From Bacteroidales bacterium (GTDB lineage Bacteria > Bacteroidota > Bacteroidia > Bacteroidales > UBA932): a DNA stretch of 64,000 bases. Position 1 is the first letter of the stretch. Each line of letters starts with the position of its first letter. The position numbers were made by a program, and so were the translations under genes. The stretch is from assembly GCA_017429205.1 (NCBI GenBank), contig JAFRPH010000021.1, forward strand, positions 87,421-151,420, given 5' to 3'. The notes beneath the pieces were generated by a model, which was given only the letters and a program-made list of their open reading frames with translations, did not search any database and had not been told where the DNA came from. Positions 1-7,910 of the stretch are shown one piece after another.

Positions 1-1
1 C

Positions 2-274
2 CTCACGCACGACAACCATCTGATCATGCTCGTCGTGGACGGCCGTACCACCATCAGCAACGGTATGTCGGCCAAGGAACTGACGCAGTTCCTGGTGAAG
101 TACTTCAACCCGCAGTACGCCCTCAACATGGACGGCGGCGGCTCCACGGCATTGTGTGTCGAAGGATTGGGCAATGCGGAAACGCACTTGGTCAACAAGC
201 CCTGCGACTCCGGCGGCCGCGCGGACAAGCAGCGCGCGCGGGATACGCATTTCGTGATCCTTGAAGCCCAGTAG
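2..274 (+). CDS. NAGPA-type phosphodiester glycosidase, C-terminal end (partial)
   Basis: An open frame enters from the left edge and stops at TAG 272-274, so only the last 90 residues are seen. They contain NPQYALNMDGGGSTAL, the conserved late motif of the NAGPA/DUF2233 family (named for the human uncovering enzyme that splits GlcNAc from GlcNAc-1-P-6-mannose). The segment closely matches the C-terminus of the fusion protein at 1582-3693, so the two are paralogous domains. Whether this copy also has a histidine-phosphatase front half cannot be seen. It lies 3 bp before agp and is probably co-transcribed with it. The ATG at 26 is internal, not a start. Confidence 0.85.
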   Translation, partial: LTHDNHLIMLVVDGRTTISNGMSAKELTQFLVKYFNPQYALNMDGGGSTALCVEGLGNAETHLVNKPCDSGGRADKQRARDTHFVILEAQ

Positions 275-277
275 CCT

Positions 278-1573
278 ATGACCAGGCGGCTTTCCCTGCT
301 GCTGGTGGCGGTCCTGGCAATCGTTGCCTGCAGCCCTCGGCTCGCGCCCGGGAGCGCGTCCTCCGAAGGCACGGCATTCATGCCGCGCCCGGAGGGCTTC
401 ACCGACCGCTACGCGCGAGAAGAGATGGTCATCCTGAGCCGGCACAACATCCGGTCGCCGCTGAGCGGCCCGGGTTCCGTGCTGTCGCGGATCACGCCGC
501 ACGAGTGGTTCGACTGGAGCTCCGCCCCCGGCGAGCTGTCGCTCCGCGGCGGCGCGCTGGAGATGGAGATGGGCCAGTTCTTCCGGGAGTGGCTCGTCGG
601 CGAAGGCTTCTTCGTCAAGGACGGGGTTCCGGAGGCGGGGAGCGTCCGCTTCTATGCCAATTCCATCCAGCGCACCCGCGCCACGGCCCGCGCTTTCGCC
701 GCCGGGATGTTCCCGATGGCCGACATCGACGTGGAGCAGCACACCCCGCTGGGGACGATGGACCCGGTGTTCAACCCGCAGATCACCCGCCTTTCCGACG
801 GCTTCCTCGCGAAAGCCTATGCGGAAATCGAGGCGATGGGCGGGCCGGACGCGCCGCTGAAAGCGAAGTACGCGCTCCTTGAGAAGGTCCTGGACATCAA
901 ATCCAGCCCGGCGGCCCGCCACGACACGACGGCTTTCGGACAATTCCCGTCGTCGGTCCATTTCGAAGTGGGCAAGGAGCCGATGATGCGCGGCGGTCTG
1001 AAGATGGCCTGCTCCGCCTCGGACGCCTTGACACTCCAGTATTACGAGGAACCGGATGTGGTGAAAGCCGGCTTCGGGCACAAACTGTCCGAGAAGGACT
1101 GGGCCGACCTCTCCTCCGTGAAAGACTGGTACCAGGACGTGCTGTTCGCCGCGCCCAGCGTGGCCGCGAACGTGGCGCATCCGATGCTCCGGGAACTCCT
1201 TGCGGAGCTGCGGACATCCGGGCGCAAGTTCGCCTTCCTTTGTGGGCACGACTCCAATATCGGCAGCGTCCTGGCGGCGCTCGGGGTCGAACCCTATGAC
1301 GCCCCCGCGGCCATCGAGACGAAAACCCCCATCGGCGGGAAGATTCTCTTCGAGAAGTTCCGCGGCCGGGACGGGAAGCTGTATGCCGACCTCTGGCTCG
1401 TCTGCGCCTCCGCCGACCAGCTCCGGGAGGTGACCCTCCTCGCGCCGGAGAATCCTCCGATGTCGCTCCAACTGCATTTGAAAGGCCTGACGCCCCATGC
1501 CGACGGCCTGTACCTGTTCGCCGACCTCGAACTTCGCTTTGTCGAGGCCATCGACCTGTATGAAACCTTTTGA
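278..1573 (+). CDS. agp: Glucose-1-phosphatase (Agp-type histidine acid phosphatase), lipoprotein
   Basis: A 431-residue branch-2 histidine acid phosphatase that should hydrolyse sugar phosphates such as glucose 1-phosphate outside the cytoplasm. The catalytic motif is R55-H-N-I-R-S-P. The Asn after the catalytic His, where phytases have Gly, is the Agp hallmark. H324-D325-S-N supplies the proton donor. Other stretches known from E. coli Agp recur (GSVL, MGTMDP, TLQYYE, TPIGGKI), and the length fits (about 413 in E. coli). The N-terminus has a hydrophobic signal ending in AIVAC, a lipobox, so it is probably a lipid-anchored surface or periplasmic protein. It sits between two NAGPA-domain genes in one tight operon. 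Family confidence is high; the exact substrate is inferred. Confidence 0.88.
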   Translation: MTRRLSLLLVAVLAIVACSPRLAPGSASSEGTAFMPRPEGFTDRYAREEMVILSRHNIRSPLSGPGSVLSRITPHEWFDWSSAPGELSLRGGALEMEMGQFFREWLVGEGFFVKDGVPEAGSVRFYANSIQRTRATARAFAAGMFPMADIDVEQHTPLGTMDPVFNPQITRLSDGFLAKAYAEIEAMGGPDAPLKAKYALLEKVLDIKSSPAARHDTTAFGQFPSSVHFEVGKEPMMRGGLKMACSASDALTLQYYEEPDVVKAGFGHKLSEKDWADLSSVKDWYQDVLFAAPSVAANVAHPMLRELLAELRTSGRKFAFLCGHDSNIGSVLAALGVEPYDAPAAIETKTPIGGKILFEKFRGRDGKLYADLWLVCASADQLREVTLLAPENPPMSLQLHLKGLTPHADGLYLFADLELRFVEAIDLYETF

Positions 1574-1581
1574 CCTTTGAA

Positions 1582-3693
1582 ATGATGAAGAAATACCTGA
1601 TTGTGGCCTTCTCGCTCCTCCTGTGCGTGACCGCCGGCGCCCAGCGCCTCGGCGTCCGGGAGGAGGTCCGTGCGGACTGGAACAAGTCCTCCGGACTGGA
1701 CTGCCTGCTGGACCTGTCCCCGAAGGCGCTGACCCCCGTTCCGAAGGGGTATGAGGCCGTGTATATCAGCCATTATGGCCGCCACGGTTCCCGGTATGCC
1801 TATACCGGAGATGCCTATTCCATCCTCCTGAACATGCTCGCCGAAGGCCGGCGCGAGGGCAACCTCACCGCCCGCGGCGAAAGCCTGCTGAACGACCTGG
1901 AGCCCTTCTGGGAGTATGTGCAGTATCGGGTGGGCGACCTCACCGAAATCGGCTGGAACCAGCATCAGGAGATTGCCCGGACGATGGTGAAGAACTACCC
2001 GACCGTGTTCGGGAAGGGGAGTTCCGTCGATGCGTGCTCCTCGCCGTCGGTCCGCTCCATCATGAGCATGTCCTCCTGCTGCGCGGCCCTTTCCCGCCTG
2101 GCGCCGGAGACTTCCGTCTATGAGCACCAGGGCGTCACGGACGTGCAGGCGACGCGGCCCAACCAGGGATCGAACCCGTTCAAGTACCAGGGTCCTGAGG
2201 AGGTCTTCCCGTACGCGGAGAGCTCCGAGCGGTTCTTCCTCCGCCATTTCCCGAACTACAAGGACGTCCTGGCCCGCTTCTTCAAGAATCCGGACAAGGC
2301 ATTGGGACAGCGCAATCCGTACAACGTGTTCTTCCACCTGTACATGTTCGTGGCCGGTATGAACAGCCTGCCGCAGGACGTGCGCATCGACGTGAAGGAC
2401 TTCTTCACGGTGGAGGAGTTCGCCACCCTCTGGGAGACGGATAACTACGAGCGTTTCCGCGAGTACCACGCCTACCGGACTCCTTGCTCGTCCATCGTGG
2501 ACGACATGGTGGAGAAGGCGACGCAGCGCCTGGCCGCCGGCAGCCGCGGCGCCGACCTGCGCTACGGCCACGACCACGTGGTGATGGCGCTCGAGCTGAT
2601 CATGGACCTGGACGGCTTCGACCGGGCTCCGGCCCATCAGGACGACCTGGTGTACTGGTTCCAGACCTTCCGTTCCCCGATGGCCGCCAACATCCAGTTC
2701 ATCTTCTTCAATCCTAAGAAAGGCAAGTCCGGGGACACCCTCGTGAAGGTCCTCCTCAATGGGGAAGAGGCCCATTTGGGCGACCTGGAAGGCTTCCCGT
2801 ACTACCGCTGGGATGACGTGAAGGCCTATCTGAAGGCGCGGACGGACCAGTTCGTGTTCCGTTCGGAGGACAAAGGATGGACCGTCAAGGAAGTGGCCCC
2901 CGGTCTGACCTACCGCCGGTTCGAAGGCAATGTGGACGGCGCCGCCCAGCGCATCTTCATCGCCGACTGGGACATGTCGACCCCGGGCTACGCGCTCAAG
3001 TTCACCTCCTCGGTGCCGGATGTGCGCACCTCCGACGTGTTCAAGGCCCATGACGGGGCCGTGGTGGCGATGAACGCCTGCTACGAATCGACTTCCATCG
3101 TCCTGAAGGTGGACGGGGAATATGTGACCTGCATGCCCAACAACACGATCATGTCCACCGGCGTCCCCAACTGGAAGAACGAAGGGGCTGTCTATACCGA
3201 CGGAAGCAAGGTATGGATTTCCTCGGACGGAAAAGGGAAGACGGTCGACCAGCAGCGCACCTTCTATTCCAACAGCACGGCGCCCAACATCTTCTCCAGC
3301 GCTCCGATGCTCATCGACGACTATAACCCCGTGGGCGAGAGCTTCGCGGGCTTCCAGACGGACGTGAGCAAGTACGAGTATGAGGATCTCCACCGCCACC
3401 AGGGCGTCCGCCATCCCCGGACCGCCGTGGCCGTGACCGGGGACAACCATTTCCTGATGGTGGTCGTGGACGGTCGCCGGGCGGGGGTAAGCGAAGGAAT
3501 GTCCGCCCGGGAGCTCACCCGGTTCCTGAAGAAGAATTTCAATCCCCGCTACGCCCTGAACATGGACGGCGGCGGTTCCTCCACCCTCGTCATCGCCGGC
3601 GAAGGCGACCCGAAAACCCATGTCGTGAACCGGCCCACCGACGCGAAAGGTGAGCGCACGGTGGCCTCCCATTTCGTTCTTGTCCATGAATAA
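1582..3693 (+). CDS. Histidine phosphatase fused to NAGPA phosphodiester glycosidase
   Basis: A 703-residue exported protein with two enzyme domains. Residues about 35-400 form a histidine acid phosphatase: R67-H-G-S-R-Y is the phosphohistidine motif, and H330-D331 (in RYGHDHV) is the likely acid/base pair. The RHGSRY form resembles the MINPP branch, while MINPPs usually carry HAE rather than HD. Residues about 430-703 form an NAGPA/DUF2233 domain ending in RYALNMDGGGSSTL. A signal peptide ends near CVTAGAQ. ATG 1582 (or 1585) is preferred; the upstream in-frame TTG at 1570 overlaps the agp stop and adds residues ahead of the signal. The downstream gene overlaps by 8 bp. Inference: the C-domain would open a glycosyl phosphodiester and the N-domain would dephosphorylate the resulting monoester. 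Confidence 0.85.
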   Translation: MMKKYLIVAFSLLLCVTAGAQRLGVREEVRADWNKSSGLDCLLDLSPKALTPVPKGYEAVYISHYGRHGSRYAYTGDAYSILLNMLAEGRREGNLTARGESLLNDLEPFWEYVQYRVGDLTEIGWNQHQEIARTMVKNYPTVFGKGSSVDACSSPSVRSIMSMSSCCAALSRLAPETSVYEHQGVTDVQATRPNQGSNPFKYQGPEEVFPYAESSERFFLRHFPNYKDVLARFFKNPDKALGQRNPYNVFFHLYMFVAGMNSLPQDVRIDVKDFFTVEEFATLWETDNYERFREYHAYRTPCSSIVDDMVEKATQRLAAGSRGADLRYGHDHVVMALELIMDLDGFDRAPAHQDDLVYWFQTFRSPMAANIQFIFFNPKKGKSGDTLVKVLLNGEEAHLGDLEGFPYYRWDDVKAYLKARTDQFVFRSEDKGWTVKEVAPGLTYRRFEGNVDGAAQRIFIADWDMSTPGYALKFTSSVPDVRTSDVFKAHDGAVVAMNACYESTSIVLKVDGEYVTCMPNNTIMSTGVPNWKNEGAVYTDGSKVWISSDGKGKTVDQQRTFYSNSTAPNIFSSAPMLIDDYNPVGESFAGFQTDVSKYEYEDLHRHQGVRHPRTAVAVTGDNHFLMVVVDGRRAGVSEGMSARELTRFLKKNFNPRYALNMDGGGSSTLVIAGEGDPKTHVVNRPTDAKGERTVASHFVLVHE

Positions 3694-4453
3694 GTTCTAC
3701 GCATTCCTTCTCCTCCCGGTGCTCCTCCTTTCCTGCGGAAAGTCGAAGGAGCCCGCGACGATGACGCTGCTTACCTACAACGTAGGCGTCTTCTCCAAGT
3801 ACGAGGATGACACCACGCCCCAGGTGGCCGAGCTGATTCGGAATACCGGTGCATCGCTCGTGGCGCTCAACGAGCTCGACAGCTGCAACCGGCGCCACGC
3901 GACGTACCAGCTCAAGGAACTCGCCGCCCAGCTGGGCGACTGGTCCTTCCAGTTCGCATCGGCCTTCCCCTATGCGAACGGAGCTTACGGCAACGGGGTC
4001 GTCTCCCGCGACAAGGTGACTTCCCGGTACAAGGTCCATCTGCCCAAATCCGACGGCTCCGAACCGCGCAGCATCGCGGTCGTGGAGACGGATCGTTGCG
4101 TCTTCGCGTCCGTCCATCTGGACTATGTCGGGGAAAACTCCCAGCGCGACCAGGTGGAAGCGCTGAACGATTGGTTCAAAGCGGTTTACGCGGGCACCAA
4201 GAAGCCCGTCTTCCTGTGCGGGGACTTCAACGCCGAGCCGGACAGCGAAGCGATTCAGTTGATGCGTCAGGGCTGGACCCAGCTCTCAGGGGTGGATAAT
4301 ACCTACTCGACCAAGAACCCGCGCAAGTGCATCGACTACGTCTTCGCCTACAAGGCCGCCGCCCCGGTGGAGGTGATCTCTTCGGAAGTCCTCACCACCG
4401 GCACGGAATCCTTCTCCGACCATTTCCCGGTGAAGGTGGTGGTGAAGTTCTGA
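3686..4453 (+). CDS. Endonuclease/exonuclease/phosphatase-fold lipoprotein
   Basis: A 255-residue member of the EEP (DNase I-like) superfamily, metal-dependent phosphodiesterases or phosphatases. Motifs in order are TYNVG, ALNELDSC (metal-binding Glu), SVHLDYVG, CGDFNAEPDS (GDFN motif) and SDHFPV (catalytic Asp-His). The N-terminus is a lipoprotein signal with Cys17 in LLLSC, so it acts outside the cytoplasmic membrane. The ATG at 3686 lies inside the last codons of the upstream fusion gene (8 bp overlap), implying translational coupling. The substrate could be nucleic acid, a phospholipid head group or an inositol phosphate; context suggests phosphoester scavenging. An in-frame extension upstream to 3650 would remove the signal peptide and is rejected. 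Confidence 0.85.
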   Translation: MNKFYAFLLLPVLLLSCGKSKEPATMTLLTYNVGVFSKYEDDTTPQVAELIRNTGASLVALNELDSCNRRHATYQLKELAAQLGDWSFQFASAFPYANGAYGNGVVSRDKVTSRYKVHLPKSDGSEPRSIAVVETDRCVFASVHLDYVGENSQRDQVEALNDWFKAVYAGTKKPVFLCGDFNAEPDSEAIQLMRQGWTQLSGVDNTYSTKNPRKCIDYVFAYKAAAPVEVISSEVLTTGTESFSDHFPVKVVVKF

Positions 4454-4465
4454 AGGCGGGTCGAC

Positions 4466-4622
4466 GGGCAAGGTCTGCCAATCTTTTGAGCATGGTCTGT
4501 TTTTAACCGACAGGCCGTGCTCATTCATAATGCTCTCCAGCGCCCTGAACGCCCGATTCAGCGGGCAAGGTCTGCGCCCCAAAAACAAACCTTGCCCATA
4601 ACAGGGTTGGACCTTGCCCATA
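4466..4622. repeat. Four copies of GGGCAAGGT in two orientations
   Basis: GGGCAAGGTCTGC occurs on the plus strand at 4466-4478 and 4563-4575. The complement ACCTTGCCCATA occurs at 4589-4600 and 4611-4622. The inner pair could fold as a stem with a 17-nt loop, and the outer pair could enclose it. The last copy ends 2 bp before a promoter -33 box. The block could be an operator array, a REP-like element or a structured RNA; I cannot tell which. Confidence 0.6.
4488..4522 (+). terminator. 13-bp hairpin after the phosphoesterase operon
   Basis: Arms GAGCATGGTCTGT (4488-4500) and ACAGGCCGTGCTC (4510-4522) pair over 13 positions, two of them G-U, around a 9-nt loop. It begins 34 nt after the stop of the last phosphoesterase gene. 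No clean U-run follows (ATTCATAAT), so termination is plausible but unproven; it may be a 3'-stabilising hairpin. Confidence 0.45.
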
Positions 4623-4624
4623 GA

Positions 4625-4656
4625 TTTGGAAACTAGCGGGGAATCTGCTAAATTTG
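4625..4656 (+). promoter_or_regulatory. Consensus Bacteroidota promoter for the ABC gene pair
   Basis: TTTG at 4625-4628 and TAAATTTG at 4649-4656 are separated by exactly 20 bp, matching the -33/-7 consensus. The predicted transcript starts near 4661, about 16 nt before the ATG at 4678. This excludes the in-frame TTG at 4654, which lies inside the -7 box, as a start codon. Confidence 0.78.
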
Positions 4657-4677
4657 TTCAATGACAATAGTTTAACT

Positions 4678-5904
4678 ATGCCGTTCTCCCTTTCGTTGAA
4701 ATCGCTCATCCGCCTGCAGAAGCGCCAGTTTCTTGCCGGGAAGACGAAGCGCGACCTGATCGGGTCCCTCATTATGCTTGTCTATATGTGGGGCCTGGAA
4801 ATCGTTGTCTTCTTCGTGGTCAAGGAGGAGGTCGGCGACCTTGACATCCCGCCCCTGGTCCTCCTCATCGCCTGCGCGGGACTGCTGATCTTTGATTTCG
4901 TTTACAAGCTGATTTTCGTCCGGGACCACACGGTGATGGACGCCTTCCTCAAGAGCCGGCCGGTCCTGCAGGCGCAGTGGAACCGGTTCCTGACATTGTC
5001 CCAGTGCTGGAGCGTGTCCAACCTGACCATGCCGGTCATGGTGCTCCCGGTATGCCTGCTGTTCCTTCCGTTTTTCCGGGGCCTTGCCCTCTGGATAGGG
5101 CTCTACGTCGCCTCGGTCCTGGGCGGATGCCTGGTGATGCTGCTGAAACGGCGGGGAACCTACGCTTCCGAGAAGGTGGTTTCCACAGCGGCTGTCCGTA
5201 CCGTGAATTCCGGACGGTCCGGACACGCCATCTTCGGCTTGCAGTCCAGGAGTCTCCTCCGCTCCAAGCGGCTGAAAGGGAGTATTCTGTACTTCTCCAT
5301 CTTCAGCTTCCTGGAAACAATCCTTTATTTGATCGCCGGCGACACCCGTTTTGGGAACTTATGGCTCTTCTTTTTCATCACCTTTCCTGCCATCACGCTC
5401 CCCCAATATGGATTCGGCATCGAGGCGACATACTTCGGTGGTCTCTGGACCCGTCCCGTTGATGTAAAGCGGTTGCTGCGGGACAAGTTCCGGTTGTGTT
5501 CCCTCCTGTCCGGAATGGCGCTCCTGATCATCCTTCCTTTCTGCCTCTGGTTCAAGCAATCCATCTTCCTGCCCGTCTCCTATGCCCTTTTCGGCGCGGG
5601 ATTCGGCTCCCCGATGCTGCTGATGGACGCCTGCAACGCCACCCCCTTCGACCTTTTCGGCAAGGCCTTCTTCAATACTCAGGGGGCCAAAGGAACCTTC
5701 AAGGTCAGTTCTTTTGTGGGGACCATGCTTCTTCTGGTCCTGGGCCAGGGTATCCCGGCCCTTCTTCCCGGCTGGCCCTCCTACCTCATCCTATCCGTCC
5801 TTGGCCTCCTCGGCATCCTCTTCCATCGGCCCTTTTTTGATTGGGTGGAGCGGAAGTTCTTGAGAAACAAGTATACATACATGGAAAAATACCAATCCCG
5901 ATGA
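4678..5904 (+). CDS. ABC transporter membrane subunit (DUF5687-like)
   Basis: A 408-residue integral membrane protein with about ten hydrophobic segments, paired by a 4-bp ATGA overlap with an ABC ATPase. Length, topology (two N-terminal helices, a basic loop, then a long helical C-half) and the partner gene fit the Bacteroidota-specific DUF5687/ABC-2-like permease group. No substrate can be read from the sequence. A near-perfect promoter lies just upstream, so the pair is its own transcription unit, separate from the phosphoesterase operon. Confidence 0.7.
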   Translation: MPFSLSLKSLIRLQKRQFLAGKTKRDLIGSLIMLVYMWGLEIVVFFVVKEEVGDLDIPPLVLLIACAGLLIFDFVYKLIFVRDHTVMDAFLKSRPVLQAQWNRFLTLSQCWSVSNLTMPVMVLPVCLLFLPFFRGLALWIGLYVASVLGGCLVMLLKRRGTYASEKVVSTAAVRTVNSGRSGHAIFGLQSRSLLRSKRLKGSILYFSIFSFLETILYLIAGDTRFGNLWLFFFITFPAITLPQYGFGIEATYFGGLWTRPVDVKRLLRDKFRLCSLLSGMALLIILPFCLWFKQSIFLPVSYALFGAGFGSPMLLMDACNATPFDLFGKAFFNTQGAKGTFKVSSFVGTMLLLVLGQGIPALLPGWPSYLILSVLGLLGILFHRPFFDWVERKFLRNKYTYMEKYQSR

Positions 5905-6608
5905 TTACCCTTTCCCAGCTCAAAAAGACATACGGCGGCGTCACGGCCCTGGATATTCCCGAACTGACCATCGAAGCGGGCCAGGTGGTGGGCCTCGTCG
6001 GCAACAACGGCGCCGGCAAGACCACGATGATGCGCCTGATCCTGGACCTCATCCGGGCCGACCGGGGAACGGTCACCCTGGACGGGACGCGGGTGGACCT
6101 GTATCCGGGCTGGAAAGCCTTCACCGGGTCCTTCCTGGACGGGTCTTTCCTGATCGATTTCTACACCCCGGAGGAGTTCTTCGATTTCATCGCGGAGGCC
6201 TATGGGCTCTCCCAGGAAGAACTGGCGAACCGACTCCGGACCTATGATACGCTGATGAACGGCGAGATCCTGGGCAAGGGAAAACTCATCCACGACCATT
6301 CCAACGGCAACCGGCAGAAGATCGGCATCATCGGCGCGATGCTCGTGAACCCCCGCATCCTTATCTTGGACGAGCCGTTCAACTACCTGGACCCGAGCTC
6401 GCAGATCGTCGTCGCCAAGCTCATCCGGGAGATGAACCGGGAAACCGGGGCCACCGTCCTCGTCTCCAGCCACAACCTCACCTCGATCAACGACCTCTGC
6501 GACCGGCTCCTGCTGCTGGAGAAGGGCCATCTCCTGATGGACAAGGCCCATGTTCCCGGCAGCGTCGACCCGGAACTGGAAGCGTATTTCCTGGATGCGG
6601 TGAAATAG
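5901..6608 (+). CDS. ABC transporter ATP-binding protein
   Basis: A 235-residue nucleotide-binding subunit. Walker A is GNNGAGKTT, Walker B is ILILDEPFNYLD and the switch His is in SSHN. The signature loop is SNGNRQKIG, a clear departure from LSGGQ seen also in other ABC-2-type ATPases. It starts with the ATG inside the ATGA overlap with the membrane subunit (MITLSQLKKTYGG), so the two are translated together. It probably powers an exporter of unknown substrate. Confidence 0.88.
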   Translation: MITLSQLKKTYGGVTALDIPELTIEAGQVVGLVGNNGAGKTTMMRLILDLIRADRGTVTLDGTRVDLYPGWKAFTGSFLDGSFLIDFYTPEEFFDFIAEAYGLSQEELANRLRTYDTLMNGEILGKGKLIHDHSNGNRQKIGIIGAMLVNPRILILDEPFNYLDPSSQIVVAKLIREMNRETGATVLVSSHNLTSINDLCDRLLLLEKGHLLMDKAHVPGSVDPELEAYFLDAVK

Positions 6609-6611
6609 GAG

Positions 6612-7910
6612 TTAATCCTCGACCCACTTGAACACCTTGTCCCCGCGACGGGGGTGGATGCGTTCGTCCGCCTCTTTCGCGGGGTGGTCGTTGATGTGGT
6701 CCACGGGCTGGTCCGCCACGGGGACGGCGACGGAGCAGAAAACGCCCTTGGGGGCCTCGGAGACGGGTTTGAGGTCCACGCGCATATCATCGACCTTGAT
6801 CTCCACGCAGCCCGTGGTCTTGCCGATGAAGGCGATTTCGTCGCCGACGCGGAGGATGCCGGTCTCGACGCGGATCTCGGCCACGTCGATGCGGTTGAAC
6901 CAGTTGGTGACCTTGCCGATGTACTCCCGGCGCCGGGTGGCCTGGCTGCCGTAGACGGCGCTCCATTCGCCCAGGCGGGCGCCCTGGTAGTAGCCGTCCC
7001 AGAAGCCGCGGTTGAACACGCCGGCGAGTTCCGCCTTCAGGCTGGCCGCGAGCTCGGGCGTGTAGGTGCCGTCACAGACGGCGTCCGCGGCCCGGCGGTA
7101 GCAGGAGGAGACGCGCTTCACGTAGTCGGCGGCGCGGGCGCGGCCCTCGATCTTGAAGACCTTCACGCCGGCGTCGATGATCTTGTCCATGAACTCGATC
7201 GTGCACAGGTCCTTCGGGGACATGATGTACTTGTTGTCCACCACCAGGTCGAAGCCGGTTTCCTCGTCGGTGACGTGGTAGCCGCGGCGGCACACCTGCA
7301 TGCAGGCGCCGCGGTTCGCGCTCTCGCCGTAGGCGGCGAGGGATAGGTAACATTTGCCGGAAACGGCCATGCAGAAGGCTCCGTGGGCGAACATCTCGAT
7401 GCGGACGAGATTCCCGGACGGGCCGGTGATGTGCTCGCGCACAATCGTTTCGTAGATTTCCTTGACCTGCTCCAGCCGGAGCTCCCGCGCGAGGACGACG
7501 ACGTCGGCGAACTGCGCGTAGAAGCGGAGCGCCTCCACGTTGGAGATGCTGAGCTGGGTGGAGATATGGACCTCCAGGCCGATCTGGCGGGCATACAGGA
7601 TGCAGGCCATGTCGGAGGCGATGACGGCGTTCACGCCGGTTTCCTTCGCCAGGTCCAGCACGCGGCGTGCCTCGTCGAGCTCCTCGCCGTACAGGGTGAT
7701 ATTCAGGGTGAGATAGGCCTTGAGCCCATAGGCGCGGCAGATGCGCATCACCTCGGGGAGGTCCTCCGCCTGGAAATTGTTGGCGGAGTGGGAGCGCATG
7801 TTCAGGTGGCCGATGCCGAAATAGACCGAATCGGCGCCTCCTTCGACGGCGGCGGCGAGGCTTTCGAAACTCCCCGCCGGAGCCATGATTTCCAGTTCCT
7901 CCGGCCTCAT
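6612..7910 (-). CDS. U32 family peptidase-like protein (TrhP/YegQ type)
   Basis: A 432-residue protein starting MRPEELEIMAPAGSFESL, the typical U32 opening (APAGS). The central block has GACMQVCRRGY, YIMSPKDLCTIE and KVFKIEGRARAADYV, with the conserved cysteines of the family. E. coli homologues TrhP and RlhA do not act as proteases but in tRNA and rRNA hydroxylation, so an RNA-modification role is likely. The start overlaps the polyprenyl synthetase stop by 4 bp, so the two form one transcription unit read leftwards. It converges on the ABC ATPase gene, with 3 bp between them. Confidence 0.88.
   Translation of the reverse strand: MRPEELEIMAPAGSFESLAAAVEGGADSVYFGIGHLNMRSHSANNFQAEDLPEVMRICRAYGLKAYLTLNITLYGEELDEARRVLDLAKETGVNAVIASDMACILYARQIGLEVHISTQLSISNVEALRFYAQFADVVVLARELRLEQVKEIYETIVREHITGPSGNLVRIEMFAHGAFCMAVSGKCYLSLAAYGESANRGACMQVCRRGYHVTDEETGFDLVVDNKYIMSPKDLCTIEFMDKIIDAGVKVFKIEGRARAADYVKRVSSCYRRAADAVCDGTYTPELAASLKAELAGVFNRGFWDGYYQGARLGEWSAVYGSQATRRREYIGKVTNWFNRIDVAEIRVETGILRVGDEIAFIGKTTGCVEIKVDDMRVDLKPVSEAPKGVFCSVAVPVADQPVDHINDHPAKEADERIHPRRGDKVFKWVED

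Noticed and set aside
1570..1581. TTG start for the phosphatase-NAGPA fusion
   Set aside because: It overlaps the agp stop and adds MTFE before a signal peptide that starts well at ATG 1582 or 1585.
4654..4677. TTG start at 4654 for the ABC membrane subunit
   Set aside because: It falls inside the -7 promoter box, upstream of any likely transcription start; ATG 4678 fits.
4454..4677. tRNA gene in the gap
   Set aside because: The hairpins do not form a cloverleaf and no anticodon arm or T-loop motif was seen.
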